Below are positions 21,802 to 32,043 of a DNA stretch of 64,000 nucleotides, in pieces. Numbering within the stretch: the first letter of the stretch is position 1; the number at the start of each line of letters is the position of its first letter. Both the position numbers and the translations under genes were made by a program. A model generated the notes under the pieces. The model did no database searches, was not told the DNA's origin, and saw only the letters and a program-made list of their open reading frames with translations. The DNA comes from Kalaharituber pfeilii. Lineage: Eukaryota > Ascomycota > Pezizomycetes > Pezizales > Pezizaceae. The stretch covers positions 1-64,000 of the forward strand of contig WHUZ01000077.1 in assembly GCA_015179045.1 (NCBI GenBank), in the 5' to 3' direction.

Positions 21802-22389
21802 CTAGTTTCCCGACACAGTACTAGCACTTGGTGTATGGCTAGACTCATCTGCTGAACTATCTCTATCTGTATCAACCTCCGCTGCTGCCGATCTCCAAGG
21901 ATGAGAATTATAGCCTTTGTCATCCGATTCCGATTCCGATTCCGAGTCAGTTAAGATTTTTGCCTTTTTTGTCTTCTTATTTGGAGGCAGCCGGTAATTT
22001 CGCTTTTGTTCCCCGACCGAAGCAGTAAACCGAACAAATGATCCTTGCTTTCCTACAATTCGACACATTAATGAACCATCCTCCACAACCTTAATCTTCA
22101 TTCTAGCTTGACGAATATAAGGCATCCCCAATATACATGGCCAATTCAGATTCTTCACCACCCAAACATGAGTATAGATTTCCACCCCATAGCACTTTAC
22201 ACAAACATTGCGGCAAACTCCCAAAACAAATCTTGAGCCCTCTTCACGCCTTATAGCCCCGTATATCTGGAATGCAATATCTTCATCACAAACAAGCTTG
22301 GTCTTCCTCCATGTTTCTTCTGACATAACATTCATCTCAGCCCCAGTATCAATTAGGATTCCCTCTACCCATGTATTGCCAATGTACAT
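21802..22389 (-). CDS. Retroviral-type aspartic protease domain (element pol)
   Basis: Contains the active-site motif GILIDTGAEMNVMSE (Asp-Thr-Gly) about 20 residues in, followed by the usual hydrophobic strands (WPCILGMPYIRQARM). The C-terminal half is a charged linker rich in Ser, Asp and Glu. Family proteases act as dimers to cut the Gag-Pol precursor. The homology begins just upstream of its first ATG, overlapping the end of the gag frame by 25 nt one frame back, so expression would need a -1 shift. That could be programmed or a mutation; no classical slippery heptamer is evident. Confidence 0.75.
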   Translation of the reverse strand: MYIGNTWVEGILIDTGAEMNVMSEETWRKTKLVCDEDIAFQIYGAIRREEGSRFVLGVCRNVCVKCYGVEIYTHVWVVKNLNWPCILGMPYIRQARMKIKVVEDGSLMCRIVGKQGSFVRFTASVGEQKRNYRLPPNKKTKKAKILTDSESESESDDKGYNSHPWRSAAAEVDTDRDSSADESSHTPSASTVSGN

Positions 22390-25064
22390 ATCAACCTTTG
22401 GACTCCGACACGCGCCAAGCCTTTCTCGGTATCCAAGAGGCCCCCTTCCATTCCAGCAATAAACCCTGTTCTTTCGCTTCCATTCTCAACTGCTTCTGGA
22501 CCCCCGGCTATAGCTGACGTAATTGCTATCTTATCGGAAGCTTCCTTCGTCAAAACAAGTTTCAGCCTCTCATTATTATAGATTACTTCCCCCGAGAAAA
22601 TCAGCGACTGAGATGAGGTAATAGGTGTGGAACTTTGCATGACTTTCGTGGCTTTTCGTGGTTTGACTGGAGGCCGTTTTAGGATAGTTTTTCTTTTTGG
22701 AGCCGTTTCATCTGCCGATAGCTGAGGAACTTCCGGAGGTCTTGTATTCACTGAGGAGGAATTATTTGGCTGACTAGATTGCATGGATTGAGAAGCATGG
22801 GAGGGCTGAGTAGTTTGTGCGGTAGGTTCTGTTATCGGATTGCTTCTTATAGCTGGATTAGTTTGCAACGGTTCACGGGATGCAGATGGTTCGGTCACTT
22901 GTGATCGAGCTACTCTTTTTGCTTTTGGAAGCTCGCTATCTCGGCTAATCCGGCTACGTTTTGGTTCTAGGAATCCTCCAATAACTTCTCGCCCATTCAT
23001 CATCCCGAGACACATCCCTTCACCTGATCCCATCAACACTTCCTCCCGTTGCAATATCTCCTCTGCCACTCCTCCATATGTTATCTCCTTTGGACCATCT
23101 GACATTTCCAAAGTCCCAATCAATGCATTAGAATGGATTCCGAAAAGTGCTTCAATAGGTAAGCATCCTGCATAGGCTTGATTTTGCTGAGGGGATTGAG
23201 CAGCTGAAGCAGCAGTTGATGACATTGAATTCATATTCGATTCCTTAGTTAACATCCATCGGTCGATCCAATCGCACATCGTTTCCTGCCCTGCAGTATA
23301 AGGTACTGGTACTGGTACTCCACTATCCATCTCCGCTCCTCCTGCAAATATCCGACCTTCCTTTCGACATGCTTTTCCAGCAGAGATGTATTGATTCATT
23401 TTTCCACAATCATTAGCACTATGACCTTGTTCCCCGCAGCAAAAACATCCTCGAAACCTAGGAGCAAAACTGGCTGCCGATGACTCTTGAGCTTTAGTTG
23501 ATGACTGATTCTTCTGTTGACGAGCTGGCCAGGAATTTTTAGATGCAATTGAGGTGCTAGTTGCATTAGAAGGGGATTCGGTAGCTGGCTTTTTCTCCTG
23601 TATAGTTTGCTGTATTTGAAGCATATTTAAGCTTAGCTGCTTAACCATGTCGGCAAGCTCTTTGATCGTGGCCTCGGAGGAAGTAGCTGTTTGTACTGAT
23701 GGTAGAAATGCTGTGGGAATAGAAGAGATAGCAGGGGCTGAGTTTTGGCTTAAGATAGATGGCTGATTATCTGCGATAGTGGATTCGAGACGGAGAGAAG
23801 TTTTTCGAGCTTGTGACATCTCATCACACTGTTCAACTACATACTTCACTACTTCATCCTTTACCTGTTGAAAGGTAACTTCTCGGCAACTGATTGGTCG
23901 TGCTACCTCAATCTTAAGCTTGCGACAAATTTTATTCCCCACTGCATCTTCAAAGGCTTGAAGAAATAAAATAATGACGGAGAATTTGGCTAAGGCACCA
24001 TTATCCATGAGGTATGCTGCTTTTTCCGAGAATTCATGGATAAAATTTCGGTATTCGGCTGCTGTTGGATTTTTGGCACGGTACATGCGGTCGACAAGCT
24101 TGCGGAGGTAGGTTTCGGTATATGATTGCTGCTCTTCATCATCGTCTTGATACTCCTTTTTGAGTACCTTAGCGAAGTTTTCCCAGGTAGTAGTCACATC
24201 CTTATATTCAGGTAGAGACCTAATATATCGAGCCTTAGGTTTATCGCAATAGTCAGGCAGTCTCTCAATACGGCGTTGATCAGTCCATCGCGTGGTTAGT
24301 TGCTTCCATTCTCTTAAAAAGTCACTAATGTTAGTTCCTGAAAAATGGGGAGCTCCAACGGTACGGGGCAAGGGGAAAATTTCGAGTGGACCCAAAACAT
24401 TAGAAGTAGCAGCTGCATCTAATGTAGCATTCGTCATTGCAGAGGCAGAACTTCCACCAGAGGAAGTTGGCGTAGCTCCAGATCCTGCAGTACTACTCGC
24501 TGGTAAAGTACCACTTCTGGAGGTATCGTGCTGAGAAACATTAGACATTTGGGCTGGCTGAGATGCTGAGCAAAGACAATTCTGAAAGAATAAAGAATTC
24601 TGTGGATGTAAAGGCAAGGATAAAGGCAAAGGCAAGGACGAAGATAATGAGTTAGGCAAGTAGGCAGGCTTCAAGGCAGATTTTCCACGGCGTTGTCTTC
24701 CTCGTAGCAAGGCAGCGGGTATTGGCCTAGAATTAATAGTTGACTTCCTTCTGATACCTTTCCTTCTTCGGATAGAGCTTGAGCTTTGACTCTGTTTAAT
24801 TGTGCTTGCTGATCCAATTCCCGATAACCAGGTTTGCTTTTCTTTCTCGGGAAATAAAAGCTTAATTGCTGTCTTGATAGCCTCTCCAACTAGGAAACTG
24901 TTTCCGAATAGTATCCAAGCGAACGGCATCTTTCTAAAGAAGCAGAAATAACTATACCTAACTAATATTTCCACCAACAAAATGCATAGGATAAGCAAAC
25001 TTACCAGAATATCATTCTCAGCCATCTTCGCTATGGCCTCTTTATATGATAATGTATAATCCAA
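22365..25064 (-). CDS. Gag polyprotein with CCHC zinc knuckle (up to 899 aa)
   Basis: A long open frame of 899 residues. A likelier Gag start is the internal ATG at about 24548 (MSNVSQHDTSRSG), after which come a Ser/Thr-rich region, a capsid-like helical part (FLREWKQLTTRW ... YRNFIHEFSEKAAY), and a zinc knuckle CFCCGEQGHSANDC (about 23425-23470). A variable Pro/Ser/Gln-rich region leads to the protease junction. The upstream ~170 residues contain a hydrophobic segment (LVSLLILCILLVEILV) and a basic Arg/Ser-rich stretch, unusual for Gag; they may be an untranslated leader or a real extension. The protein packages element RNA into virus-like particles in the cytoplasm. Confidence 0.8.
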   Translation of the reverse strand: MDYTLSYKEAIAKMAENDILVSLLILCILLVEILVRYSYFCFFRKMPFAWILFGNSFLVGEAIKTAIKLLFPEKEKQTWLSGIGSASTIKQSQSSSSIRRRKGIRRKSTINSRPIPAALLRGRQRRGKSALKPAYLPNSLSSSLPLPLSLPLHPQNSLFFQNCLCSASQPAQMSNVSQHDTSRSGTLPASSTAGSGATPTSSGGSSASAMTNATLDAAATSNVLGPLEIFPLPRTVGAPHFSGTNISDFLREWKQLTTRWTDQRRIERLPDYCDKPKARYIRSLPEYKDVTTTWENFAKVLKKEYQDDDEEQQSYTETYLRKLVDRMYRAKNPTAAEYRNFIHEFSEKAAYLMDNGALAKFSVIILFLQAFEDAVGNKICRKLKIEVARPISCREVTFQQVKDEVVKYVVEQCDEMSQARKTSLRLESTIADNQPSILSQNSAPAISSIPTAFLPSVQTATSSEATIKELADMVKQLSLNMLQIQQTIQEKKPATESPSNATSTSIASKNSWPARQQKNQSSTKAQESSAASFAPRFRGCFCCGEQGHSANDCGKMNQYISAGKACRKEGRIFAGGAEMDSGVPVPVPYTAGQETMCDWIDRWMLTKESNMNSMSSTAASAAQSPQQNQAYAGCLPIEALFGIHSNALIGTLEMSDGPKEITYGGVAEEILQREEVLMGSGEGMCLGMMNGREVIGGFLEPKRSRISRDSELPKAKRVARSQVTEPSASREPLQTNPAIRSNPITEPTAQTTQPSHASQSMQSSQPNNSSSVNTRPPEVPQLSADETAPKRKTILKRPPVKPRKATKVMQSSTPITSSQSLIFSGEVIYNNERLKLVLTKEASDKIAITSAIAGGPEAVENGSERTGFIAGMEGGLLDTEKGLARVGVQRLICTLAIHG

Positions 25065-25199
25065 ATGCTAATAGCTGCCTAATTTAGCAAAATCAAATAA
25101 GGGGCTGAATTCCAAGGTGATACTCCCTAAACGCTCGTGAATAGAAATCCCAATAGCTGGAATATAGCAAGATCGCAGTAGCTAAGAAAGTCCAACAAA

Positions 25200-25223
25200 C
25201 AAGTCTCCGGTCGAAGGGACCAA
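25200..25223 (-). promoter_or_regulatory. Candidate primer-binding site
   Basis: Immediately inside the 5' LTR, the element strand reads TTGGTCCCTTCGACC. A TGG next to the LTR is the usual start of a tRNA primer-binding site. I could not match a particular tRNA. Confidence 0.4.
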
Positions 25224-25513
25224 TGTGAACAGGCAGAGTGTATACAATGATACCGCGTCTGCATGCACGAAAGGACCGGGTCTAGACTTGGTGGGCTGAG
25301 CAATAAGGTAGGCAAAACGATCAATTCATAGCATGTAATAAGCAATGCATAGCAAGTGATAGCACAGAAAGAAGAGAAAAAACCGCTGCCTAGACATCTC
25401 CTACTACATCCACACCTACGCCTATATATCACCGGCGTATGACTAAGCCAGACCTTGGCCGTAAGCCAAGAAATGACCAAGCTCCCGCCGGCGATTTCTC
25501 TCATTATCCCACA
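25224..25513 (-). repeat. 5' LTR of the retrotransposon
   Basis: 290 bp, TG...CA, matching the other LTR except for one base and one A. Followed by the ACGG duplication at 25514-25517. Confidence 0.92.
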
Positions 25514-25517
25514 ACGG

Positions 25518-26537
25518 TACTGAAAGCAAGCTCCTCTATCTGTATACGTCTGAACAACAGTACTGAAGAAATGCGAGTACGTCCGTGGGGAATAGCAGTC
25601 GTATACAGCTTTGCGCTCTGCACCTCAAGCCCATGGACTGACCTTGCCGTAGCCGCTGTGTTTTTACCCCCACCTGCATGTGAGGTGGATGCACAAAGCC
25701 TCCTTGCTCAAATGTGTAACCTCAATTTTACCCCTTTTGGTTGTCTAACTACCCGGTTTAATCCAACCCCAACAAATAAGGCCCCACCACCGGAGAACCG
25801 GAGCGACATCGCATCAATCTCAATCGTCTCCATCCTAAGGGCAACCTTGTACATTTTCATTCGCCATATGGATACAAGTGGTTTGGGGTATTTACCGAGT
25901 CGTCTATGGTACAAGATCACTAACAACTGAAGAGGCATCGACGTCCCTGTGAATGCAAGATGTACATGCCATGGCGAGTGGCTATAGCTAGCAACTGTTA
26001 AAAATTCGCTTTGCAAAGCGGGCGCCTCAGTTTCCATCTGTGAGCCGAGGCATTCAAGAGTCGGTTATGTGACCCTGGTTGATGGTAATATTCCTGTTGA
26101 TATCGATAAAGGTTCAGGTGAGATGTACACAATATCGGTATATTGAGCCCGAGGTGGATGTGCGTGAAGCCAAATTTTTATATGAAGTTGATAACAACTG
26201 CATTCTGCCCATATAACCTTACACCAGTTCGACGACGGTTGTGGCTCAGTCCGGTTGTGGACTTGGTGCCGGACTGGACACGGACTAGCTATAGTAAGTC
26301 TCGCACCAGCTATACTAGTAGTAGTACTAACAGTCATACAGTTAAATTCAACCTCACTTCAGCCCGAGGGCCAAGAAACATGTTTAATTTTGTCTTAACT
26401 TTCAACAGAATGTATACGTAATGTTACACACTTCATTTACACCTCATACCTCAGGATCTTCCCTTGAACCCTCTCCACCCCTGGCTATGGATTCTCATAT
26501 ACTATATACAGTTAACATAATCCCTTGAACTCACTGA
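25518..26537. other. Unassigned
   Basis: No gene is supported. The frames of 90-163 aa overlap each other on both strands and show no domain. Confidence 0.4.
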
Positions 26538-26548
26538 GCTGTATGAGA

Positions 26549-26586
26549 GCCCTGCCATAGCGAACAGCTGCAAGCGGGGTTACGTG

Positions 26587-26625
<39 letters not shown>

Positions 26626-26629
26626 AAAT
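26549..26629 (+). mobile_element. Micro-retroposon, LINE tail family 2 (81 bp)
   Basis: Contains CCTGCCATAGCGAACAGCTG, then CAAGCGGGGTTACGTGATAT and a long poly(A). An 11-bp duplication GCTGTATGAGA flanks it (26538-26548 and 26630-26640). It shares its tail with the LINE at 63485-63989. Confidence 0.85.
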
Positions 26630-26640
26630 GCTGTATGAGA

Positions 26641-27347
26641 AGCACACTAGTAGCTAAGACTGCGGACCAAGTTCTGGGTCGCTAAGGGCCACACCGCGCG
26701 AACAATCTCTATTGGATGTCTGAGGTAGTCCCCGAGAAACAAATTGCAGCATGATCATATTCAGCAGGTAGTCTGGTTGGCTGGCTATTCACTAGGTCTA
26801 TAGCACCCGTCTTCGAAACATTAGTGTGCAGAAGACTCCAGTGGAGGTAGCACAACCGATAGGTCAAATTATCGATTATCAGGTCTGGTTAAACCGAACC
26901 ATCCTGGGCGTCTGTGACGTCGTGATTATAAAAGGCTATGGAGAAATATTGGACCTCTATGCTGAAGAATTTTGAGATTCGTATATTGTGTATTGTCAAT
27001 CCTAGCAGATTCAGTTGAATTTGGAGTCAAGCTTTGTAATTATTGACTGCAGTATGGTGCGGGGAGCTCTGGAATTTGATATCGATAATGTACCAAGGAT
27101 GCCTAGCTGCAGAACGGGAGCGGAGCGATGAGATCAAGAGTGTGTGTGAATTCTATAAGTAACGCATCAATTCCTTTGTGAAGCTCTAGCAACAGCAGCA
27201 GCAGCAGTTACTTTCTCATCTGCTCCCAATTCTTTCAACGGCAAGTGTTAATTGCTTCGTTTTTTGATTCCCTAGCAGATAAATTCCCTTAAGTTCCAGT
27301 CGAGTAGCTGTAGCCTTCTTTCCCTAATATCAAATACTGTCGCATTT
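26641..27347. other. Upstream region of the cutinase pseudogene
   Basis: No gene is supported. A short AGC repeat lies at about 27190-27210 and a CT-rich stretch precedes the cutinase start. Confidence 0.4.
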
Positions 27348-28139
27348 ATGCACTGGCCCGCAACTACCGCCCCTTTCCTCTCCGTCCTCTCGCTCACCCT
27401 CGCCATCCCTGCTCCTATTCCCAAGCCTTCTCCCGCCGGCACGAACATACTCAAACGCTCCATCATTGATGCCTATACCAAAGTTTTTTCCTCCCTCAAG
27501 GACACGGTTGGTGTCTCCAAGCGACAACTTGGCAGCAGCGCCCGCAGCGACTTTGAGCAGGGCCGCTGTGCAGACGCAATCATCATCTACTCGCGCGGGA
27601 CAACCGAATCTGGGAATATTGGTACTGAGCTCAGTGGCCCCATGATTGACCAGTTGGATTTGAGATTGAGGGGGAGATATAATTTCCAGGGCGTGAACAA
27701 GTGAGTATACGTTCCAATATACTAGAAGATTATATCTCTCAACATACTTAATGTTTCCTGTCTAACGTACACCCCATAAGCCCCCGATAGCTACCCCGCG
27801 GATGTTGCGGGATACCTCGGCGGTGGCTCCAGGTCCGGTGCCTGCAACATGGCCCCACAAGTCTCCCGTGGGGCATCCTAATGCCCTGGAGAAAAGATCT
27901 TCCTCATCGGCTACTCGCAGTGCGCGCAAGTCACGCACCTGGCAGCCGATCTGATCCCTACGAATTTGCATAGCGTCGTGGGCGGGATTGTCCTCTTTGG
28001 AGATCCGAATCAAGGTGATAAGTTGCCCGGGGCACTCAATAATAATGTCTTGATGATTTGTAATATTGGAGATTTGATTTTCTTGGGGTTGCTGGTGCGG
28101 ATTGCGACGCATTTGAAGTATGCCGCGGATGCGCCGTAG
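27348..28139 (+). pseudogene. Cutinase (carbohydrate esterase 5) with one in-frame stop
   Basis: Exon 1 (27348-27700) encodes a signal-peptide-like start (PFLSVLSLTLAIPAP), a propeptide and RCADAIIIYSRGTTESGNIG, the family's first conserved block. An intron at 27701-27790 (GTGAGT...GATAG) joins to YPADVAGYLGGGS. The frame then meets TAA at 27879-27881, just before CPGEKIFLIGYSQ, the nucleophile-serine block, and stays open to 28137. CNIGDLI (catalytic Asp) and THLKY (catalytic His) follow. The stop replaces exactly one residue of the usual spacing. The block reads GYSQC instead of GYSQG, and the second Cys of the CN-GD-IC disulfide is Phe. Family enzymes are secreted and hydrolyse plant cutin esters; this copy is probably dead. 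Confidence 0.85.
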
Positions 28140-29687
28140 GCGGGGAGATGGATTGCAGAGAGGGTATAGGATTACCTATAGGGGCTTATGAAGGGTATGG
28201 CTGGGATTGGAGGGGAGGAATTGGAGTTATTGGAATGGGTACTTGCTGGAACGGTGATTCTCTATGACTCTGGTAGTTTTGCAGATTGAGGAACATGGGA
28301 ATTGAGTTGGAGAGTGGATGCCGTATCAAGCGAGGAAGTTGAAATGCGGAGGAATGATGTAACGGAGAGAAATTGAAATAAAACAAGTGCAGAAATGTAC
28401 ATCGACTATTTTACCTCAACAGAAGCTCATGATCAAGTCGCAAAAAGACGGTACTGGAATATTTTCTGTGGACATATGGAAGATATGAAACTAATAGTAC
28501 TGATTGAGGGTAACGTCGATTGAGAACACTGCAGTTCATGAAAGCTTACTGCTGCACGATCCTAAGTAATTTGATAGGGAAATTTACGCCGATACCCGTC
28601 ATATTGTCAGCTTGAGCTGCCATAATCGATATACCCTCCTTAGCATGTCTATTGGGTCTATTCAGTCCAATCAATCTTTGTTGTGCAGGCGTACCCATCG
28701 GTACAAAGTTGCCTCGAGTAGTCACCGATGTCCTGGTGCATGCACATGCAAGGATTACCTCCCCGGATATATAAACTATGCATTCGAGCTAATTAGACTT
28801 TCCCTGTTTTTGTTTGATTTCCGAGATGTTAAGGTCGCAACACCAACCACTCAAACTATTCGCAGTTTACGCACATCCAACATCGCGTGCGTGAGACGAA
28901 TCGGATATCGCGATCGACCACTGCAATAAGGCTTGATACAGCGACAGCAAACGCACGGCGGAGAGTATTTACCGAGATTCGGACTCTGATCGCAAGTACT
29001 TGTGACTTGACTGAAGTCCTACAGCGTCGATAGGACCATCTTGTGCGCACGCGCTTTGAGTCGCATCCTGGGGCCGACAGCTAGGCGCAATATAACGTTG
29101 CGACACCGCCGACAACAAATAATTAGCTTTGAAAGCCATTTTACATTTCCCTTGAATTTTGCAGCTTCGGAATTGGACGCGGAGGCACCCTATTAATCTA
29201 AGCCGAACAACCATCACCTCATAATTTTGAGCTTGCAGGAGCACATCAGTATCGACATCACCGGCATCCTATAATTAACCACTCACTGCGCCGGCTACGC
29301 GCAGCAGATATCGGGCAACACCCTGGCCGGTTCTATTGCCAGAGGCACCTTCGAGGCGAAAGGGTTTCTGCACTGAGATACTTAGTTTTAATGTTCCTTC
29401 ATTTGCCTCAGGGAAATTATCGTTTGGAGCCGGGTACAACTCCTTGCAACCTCGAGGTCTTCAGTAATTGTTGTGCCCCGATCGAATCGAGAGTTTTATA
29501 ATTCCATAGGTATTCCATAAAAATAGCCCCCTCCCCCGAGTCAAATTCCGGCATACCGACATCTACATAGGCAAAAACCACCTGTTCCATCATCCCTTAC
29601 GACTAGCTCTCGAAACTACGATATCTTCCTTGCCTGCTCACCACCTTCATATTTCTGCCTACTGCCACTTGATCTCTTGAAACAAAA
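28140..29687. other. Unassigned, possible gene relic at 29275-29375
   Basis: No complete gene is supported. A short open piece near 29280-29373 (HCAGYAQQISGNTLAGSIAR) looks protein-like but is isolated and unrecognised. Confidence 0.35.
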
Positions 29688-29849
29688 ATGAAGCGCAACG
29701 ACGTCATCGCCCTGACTACCGTCCTTGTCGTCTTATTCTTCGCACTGATCGCACTAATTGCGTTTCGGTTGACCACGGGGCGACCGTTATTGGGAGAGTT
29801 TGGCGCTCGCAGGAGAGTACAGAGAACGACGGTAGTGGAATATCCCTAG
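29688..29849 (+). CDS. 53-aa single-span membrane micro-protein
   Basis: ATG in a good context (AACAAAAATGAAG), preceded by a CT-rich leader typical of ascomycete promoters. The protein starts MKRNDVIALTT, has a hydrophobic span at about 6-27 (IALTTVLVVLFFALIALIAF) and a basic, Arg-rich tail ending VVEYP. No intron is needed. I do not recognise a family. The combination of start context, membrane span and basic tail makes it more likely real than chance, but there is no direct proof. Confidence 0.45.
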   Translation: MKRNDVIALTTVLVVLFFALIALIAFRLTTGRPLLGEFGARRRVQRTTVVEYP

Positions 29850-30587
29850 CGGGTTTTCGGGTGTTATGAAGGATTAGGTTTATTCTTATACGAAGTGAAA
29901 ACTGCTGGTGTTCTTGCGATTGGGGGGCGGGTGGTGGGGGAGGATTGATAGGCGGATTGGTGTTGGATTTTGACAGTTGCTAGTGACGATTCTGGTGTGA
30001 AAAAATTCCTTGGTTTTGGTTTTGTCAAAATAGTTGGAATTCATTGTGAATTGGATAGAATGAAGTGGGTGATGTTGCATGAGAAAGAACCAAAGTTCCC
30101 TATACTGTTTCCAAAGAATCATGCGCAATAAGAATTGCTAGGACTTAGAGACCAGGGTTATATATATTGGAGCATAAAGTTTAGAGTCGATCCATTACTG
30201 CAATGGAAAACCCAGATACAGACCCTGACTGCCAGACCGTAATTCGTAGAATGTAGATGTGTATACCTGGGTTTGCTAGTGGGTTGCGTCAAATGTATCC
30301 ATAATAATTGAGCAGATTGTTCAACTGACAATTTTGTTCATAAAAAAATGAGTGTAGGTGTTGCTACGTTGTGTGAAGAAATACACCAACAGTTTGAAGT
30401 CAGCCACCTTTTAAATAGTGACTGCCTGGCTTACTTCATGATTCCACCTCTTGATACAGCTAGAAGCTACTATGATATTATGTTCAAATACCATTTACAC
30501 CCGTTTCCTTTCACAGAACCTGCGCATTCATTCTGTGATTGAGATGGTATTCAGTAGCCTCCCTTTTCTTCGTCTTCCTGCTGCCCA
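29850..30587. other. Unassigned
   Basis: No gene is supported; it contains G-rich and AT-rich non-coding sequence only. Confidence 0.4.
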
Positions 30588-30597
30588 CGACTACTGC

Positions 30598-30666
30598 TCT
30601 TTTTTTCTTTTTTTTTTTTATATATATAACATAACCCCGCTTGCAGCTGTTCGCCATGGCAGGGCG
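30598..30666 (-). mobile_element. Micro-retroposon, LINE tail family 2 (69 bp)
   Basis: A poly-T tract, then ACATAACCCCGCTTGCAGCT and GTTCGCCATGGCAGGG, which is the family-2 tail in reverse. A 10-bp duplication CGACTACTGC lies at 30588-30597 and 30667-30676. Confidence 0.85.
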
Positions 30667-30676
30667 CGACTACTGC

Positions 30677-32029
30677 CCAGAAAACTTAATTCATAGACTT
30701 GGACCAGAAGTCGCGAATCTCCCATTGGTGGCCTCGATGCGTGGCCAGAGGGTTTCGTAGTCGTTGCTATTATTTACTCAGGCGCAGGGATGCGACAGCC
30801 TGAGCCTAAAGTGTAACTGTAGGAGATCATGATTCAAGAAATGATGTTTGCACTTTAGAACGTGGTTAAAGCGTGCCAGCGTGCTTCGTGGGATGTCCGC
30901 GCACCCGGGCCGTTTGTAGCGATTATGGTAACAAGTAGGACGTGAGGATGGATAGTTGTGATTGTATAGGGTTATAACTAGACGCAACAGATGTGACGAG
31001 CTTCTGTTGGGCTTATTATGTGAAGTTGTAGCTATAGGAAGAGGAGAGAAGCTGTGTGGGTTCTGAGGAGGGTTTTATGGGAATCTTGCTACCTGGGTGG
31101 TGGCATCAGCTAGTAATCTTTTCAGGAAGTGTTGCAAATATGCCGTATAACCGCGGTCAAGAATCAAGTCCAGAAGTGCAAGATAGGAAGCTCTTGATTA
31201 TTCAGGGTAATGTCAACCACGGGTTGCATGTAGGTTTACATATTCGAAAAGGGCTTCGATCCCTGATGAGTGCTGGGCAGCGGGTACCAGGCTAAGCGTT
31301 AGCTTAAGTATAAAGTTAATAATGCGCCTTCAGAATCAAGATGTGAGACTGGCCCTATAAGGTAGACAGATTGCACAAAGTACCCTGCGCAACATTCGTT
31401 GAAGCTGCTGCTAGATAGTATAGTAGAGACACCATAATTTTGTGCCTAGAGGGACCACTAATCTGTGGCACCTGAGTAAACGTAAACTTCCGGCTTGAGC
31501 GATATGACATGAAGCATATGAGCCGTATTGAGACCTTGTCTGGGCCGTAAATTGAGGGTTGTTCGAGTTTTTAGAACGCCACTCAATCCTAAGGGAATTG
31601 GTAGGACTAATATGACGCAACCACAGTGAGCTGTTCTTCAGGCGAGAAGCTCGAGTTGCGCCTTACTAAATACATTTGACCAGTATTATACATGAGCCAA
31701 TTTACCACAAGCAGCCAACTCCGCTTGCATGCAGCTGAACGTGTGCCTGAGCTCTAGGTCCAAGCACTGCTACATCGACTCAGCTGGAAAAGCAATGACC
31801 ACCTAGAGTTTTTGAAAAAGCACAGATGCCGGACTGTGCATTTTTTTTCACCTTTAGACTCTTTCCTGATATGTAGGCAAGGTATTACAGTTTTTCAGAA
31901 TATTTCATAGAGCTTATGCTCATCGTCAACTCTCGCGAATCATGCATACAACGTTTATGTGCTGATGAACCTTGCAAACAGTCTTCCGCAGCAATAAGAT
32001 CAAATAATCCAGTCTAGAACGAGTGCAGC
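30677..32029. other. Unassigned
   Basis: No gene is supported. All frames are short and domain-free. Confidence 0.4.
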
Positions 32030-32043
32030 GCCTCTGAACTGAG

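Larger units (their letters stand above)
19001..25513 (-). mobile_element. LTR retrotransposon (Ty3/Gypsy-like), internally deleted, recently inserted
   Basis: Two LTRs of 289 and 290 bp bound the element and differ by one substitution and one A in a run. Both begin TG and end CA. The 4-bp duplication ACGG is at 18997-19000 and 25514-25517. In the minus-strand direction the order is 5' LTR, leader, gag with zinc knuckle, protease, the N-terminal part of reverse transcriptase, an AAACAAATA-rich tract, two unknown frames, polypurine tract and 3' LTR. The reverse transcriptase catalytic YxDD, RNase H and integrase are absent. The near-identical LTRs imply recent transposition, so a complete relative probably supplied enzymes in trans. 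Confidence 0.9.

Noticed and set aside
28612..28929. 105-aa frame as a small gene
   Set aside because: No signal peptide, domain or start context; overlaps similar frames on the other strand.
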